Source: Phanerochaete sordida
Taxonomy: Eukaryota > Basidiomycota > Agaricomycetes > Polyporales > Phanerochaetaceae
Assembly: GCA_019973155.2 (NCBI GenBank)
Contig: BPQB01000077.1
Coordinates: 62,001-126,000 of the forward strand
DNA length: 64,000 bases
Direction of reading: 5' to 3'
In this document: one piece after another, positions 61,145-64,000 of the stretch
How the letters are laid out: every line of letters starts with the position of its first letter
Numbering within the stretch: the stretch's first letter is position 1
Position numbers and translations under genes: made by a program
The notes under the pieces: generated by a model
The model's database searches: none
Seen by the model: the letters and a program-made list of their open reading frames with translations, nothing else
Told to the model about the DNA's origin: nothing

Positions 61145-64000
61145 CTAGTCATACTGCAAGACGCAGCTGTCAGTATGGGCTCGTAGAGGGACAATCGTTG
61201 CGGAACTCACAATCAGAGTCATCGAGCCCGGCCAATACGTCAGGTTCCCAGTGTCGTCGAGATACACAGGGCTGTTCGTGCCGTAGACGTCGAGCGAGAA
61301 GCCCGCGAGCTTCCCTGCGGCACTCTCCGCGCGGCGGAGGTTCTTCAGGCGGAAGATCACCTTGATGACCTCTGCAACCGTCCGCTCGCTGAAGTCGGTG
61401 CCGAACCCGTCCTGGAACCCCGAGCCCTGGAGCTGGTACTTTTCTGCTGGCCGAAGGGGGTTGACGGTGAGGGGATCAGGGAAGTCCTTGGGCTGAGGAT
61501 AACGTCAGGTCAGCTCGAATCTCTCTGATCTGCGTCAAAACACGCACGTTCAGATGCGCATTTTTGATGCTCGCAAAGACGAGGTCGCCCGGCTGTACCG
61601 AGACTGTCTTGCCCTCTGCGACAGGAATAGCGCTGGGGCTTTTCACGCCGCGTAGGAGCGCGGAGGTCTGCGGGGAGAGCCCTAGAAGCAACATTCTCAG
61701 TCGTAACTTTGACAGCGCATGGGATCAGCTTACTCTGGGCCTCACGGATGTACCCAAGCAGCAGTGCTTGCTGCTGCGGGTCCTTGCTGTCCGCCTGCGC
61801 GAGCCGCACGATCTCCGCGCGCTCCTTCGAGCGCGCGTCGTCCATGTAGAAGTCGACGATCTGTGCGACGCCCTGGGCGAAGGGCATCGAGCCGCGGATC
61901 GCGAGGCCAAGGGCTTGCGCGACGATCTCGCTTGTGGACCGACCGCCGGTCTGCAACCTGGCAAGGAATTCGTGGAACGGCTTGCGCGGTTCGGCCGGCC
62001 AGACGAAGCTCGAGATGAAATCGACGACTTGAGAGACAGGGTTCTGCGACACGTCTGTCAGTGCAAAGCTCAAGGGCGGAGAAACATGGTGATATACCCA
62101 GGCAGAAAGGTCCTTGACATTCTGCGTAATAATCTCCCGCAGCGTGTCGACGACTTGCAACGCGCTATGCTCGAGCAGCCAAACGTGCTCCGGCTGAACG
62201 TCCATCAGTGCACAGGTGTACAGGAGCGACAGCATGTCGTAGACTTCCTGGGGCGTGAACAGGCCCTTCGGGTCCGCTTTCGTTTTGAGAGGAACGCCGA
62301 GCTGCCAACACGTCAGCACATCTCTCCCTCGCCAAAGTAGCGGCTAACGTACCAGGTGGTCTGCAACGAACTGTACGCTGATGAGGTTGATGACGTTCCC
62401 GACGATATCGACGCGCGTGCCAGGGATGCCGTCCATGGTATATGAGCTGCTCTTGAGAAGGTTCTCGGCGATCCGCTTGTACGCCTGGGCGTAAACTTCA
62501 ATCGATTGTTGACCATTGGGGAATAGCGCTTGTTTTGCCCATGCTGCGTCCCTCGCATGTCTAGTGGGACCAACGTCAACAATAGGTCCAATAGCTGCGC
62601 TGCACGACGACGTACTGCTTCTCATCGTCAAACATCAGGAAGAACCCGTGGTTCTGCGCGAGGAGCTTCATATCGCGCTTGAACGGGGCGGTGAACGTCG
62701 ACGGGTTCTTGAAGATACACTCGAGGCCTTTGATAGTGTCGACGACCGTCGGGACAGGGAGCGGCTGTGGGCGCTTGCCGTCCATACCAGAGTAGTTTTG
62801 GACAATTTTCAGCTTCGCGAGGTTAGTCTTCATGATTTCGGGTGTGAAGAACGGGAACAGCGAGTATACACTGTCGCCAGGGTAGTGCCGCGGCAGGTGG
62901 CGCATGAGCAGCTTCGGCAGCGCCGCGCCGAACGCCCCGTTGTTCGGGTCGCGCGAGCAGTCCTGGAAGCCCCACGTCGTGAGGTTCGCGGCTAGACGGA
63001 GGGAGACGCGGTTAGCCAATTGAGAACGACGTATGGCACAGATGAAAGACGTACGAGTGTAGTCGGTGGTGTAGAACCTGTCACCACGCACGAGGGCAAC
63101 AGCATCCCCAAGGATCGCACGCGTCATCGTGTAGCCACAGCAGATCCCGGAGCCGGGGCCAAGCGGCATTGTTTCCTCAGCCTGGATGCCGGGGTAGAGC
63201 TCGAGGTTGTCGATGTGCCCGTAGAGCTGGCGCGCCGCTTCCGCGACGGAGGCGTCGCTGTTCCAGTCTTTGAAGTCCGCGAACGGCTTCAGGCCTAGGA
63301 AGGTGCGGAACTCGTTCATCGTGCACACGCCCCACGCGCGGCCCTGCTCGATGCTCATGATCTCGACGACGCGGAAGACCGCCGGGTGGCCCCGCGCACG
63401 GTACGCGCCCGCCACGGTCTCGGTCGCCGTCTGCAGGATGTCGGCGATGTCGTCGTCCGCGAAGGAGCCGTCGGGGCCGCGTTGCAGGGTTTTCTGGATG
63501 ATGGAGCCATCGGGGCCCTGTTCGAATCTACAGCGACTACATTAGCGTCTGTACAAAGCGCACGACGAGCACGCTTACGAGCCAAAGGTCCGCGTCCGGG
63601 GATTAGGATCGACCATGGTCGACCAGCTGCGTCCAATGGCGGCTCCAAAGTCGCTAAGCTGCAGCTTCTCGGGATCCTTGCCAGGGAAAATCTTGGCGAA
63701 GAGGTCCTTGGTCCAGCCGATGTCCTTCTCAGCGGTCACCGCATGCCACTGCAAAATCGTCAGATATGATCCGCCTGCTCGAGATACCCGAAGACGACGC
63801 ACGCGGTAGAGCAGATTGAACTCGACAGAGACGTGGTTACCCTCACCGCGGCCGAGGAACCCGCCATCCGGGGTTTTGATAGGCTGCAGAGCGGTCGCGG
63901 TCAGTCGTCGCAGTCGCGCAAATGTGGTAGTGGCGTACGTCAAATGGGTTCATGCTCCACCCGAGACCGTCGCGTGGCAGGCCCAAGAAGCCGCCGACGT
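61145..64000 (-). CDS. Psi-producing oxygenase / linoleate dioxygenase-P450-like fusion (5' part outside window)
   Basis: Fatty-acid dioxygenase of the Ppo/LDS family, making hydroperoxy-linoleate-type oxylipins; the N-terminus lies beyond the right edge. Many short exons. The haem-peroxidase domain shows GLGWSMNPFD, then GRGEGNHVSVEFNLLYRWHA, where YRWH carries the catalytic Tyr and the proximal His (split by an intron after YR). It continues RARGHPAVFRVVEIMSIEQG and LYPGIQAEETMPLGPGSGIC. The C-terminal P450-like domain includes YGSxxxx-type helices and the region LRPAEKYQLQGSGFQDGFGT. There the haem-thiolate loop GxGxxxCxG reads GSGFQDGFG, with Gly in place of Cys. The last exon encodes only Tyr-Asp before the stop. 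Like PpoC-type enzymes, it should have dioxygenase but not P450 isomerase activity. Confidence 0.9.

Overview
The window is nuclear DNA from a filamentous basidiomycete, most likely a wood- or litter-decaying Agaricomycete (perhaps Polyporales). The evidence is many short introns (about 45-65 nt) with GTRNGT donors and CTRAY-like branch points, GC-rich exons, many F-box genes, an expanded set of secreted proteases, a CBM1-tagged GH5 mannanase, a polyporopepsin-like aspartic protease, a psi-producing oxygenase and a NACHT-type NTPase. I see no tRNA, rRNA, CRISPR array or prokaryotic operon. Gene models were built by hand from splice signals and reading-frame continuity. For most of them every exon phase closes exactly, but none has transcript support.

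Region by region. 0.8-8.2 kb: an F-box-like protein, a nine-exon acyl-CoA/4-coumarate-CoA ligase ending in a peroxisomal AKL signal, and an NRAMP metal transporter. 8.7-9.5 kb: an 800-bp palindromic element with CACTG termini and a TAG target duplication (CACTA-type foldback). 10.4-14.5 kb: a protein of unknown function with a CxxC pair, divergent from a Cak1/Csk1-like kinase. 14.6-26.3 kb is a conserved housekeeping block: condensin SMC4, the U3 snoRNP factor UTP14 and coatomer delta. 26.4-30.2 kb: an F-box-like gene and a C2-like plus multi-span membrane protein.

30.7-33.0 kb: an F-box relic followed by an S10 serine carboxypeptidase. 33.2-35.0 kb: the mannanase. 36.1-44.7 kb: a low-complexity hypothetical, a DUF726 hydrolase, SRP14, and a MET1-type uroporphyrinogen methyltransferase divergent from SRP14. 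44.8-57.6 kb is the accessory zone: a second carboxypeptidase plus F-box relic in inverted orientation, an intact F-box gene, a Doc/Fic-domain gene head-to-head with a small unknown ORF, a third, more distant carboxypeptidase, the aspartic protease, a paralogous F-box gene stopped by one in-frame TGA, and a frameshifted F-box relic. 57.8-60.6 kb: a NACHT-like protein with a degenerate P-loop. 61.1 kb to the right edge: the 3' portion of a psi-producing oxygenase whose P450 domain lacks the heme-ligand cysteine.

How the genes relate. The three S10 exopeptidases and the A1 endopeptidase would act together in acid extracellular or vacuolar protein breakdown, and the mannanase adds hemicellulose attack. 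The F-box copies and carboxypeptidases appear to have spread by local, partly inverted duplication that carried promoters along. The best candidates for new biology are the Doc-domain gene with its head-to-head partner, the CACTA foldback, the stop-interrupted F-box paralog, and the NACHT-like protein without a normal P-loop.
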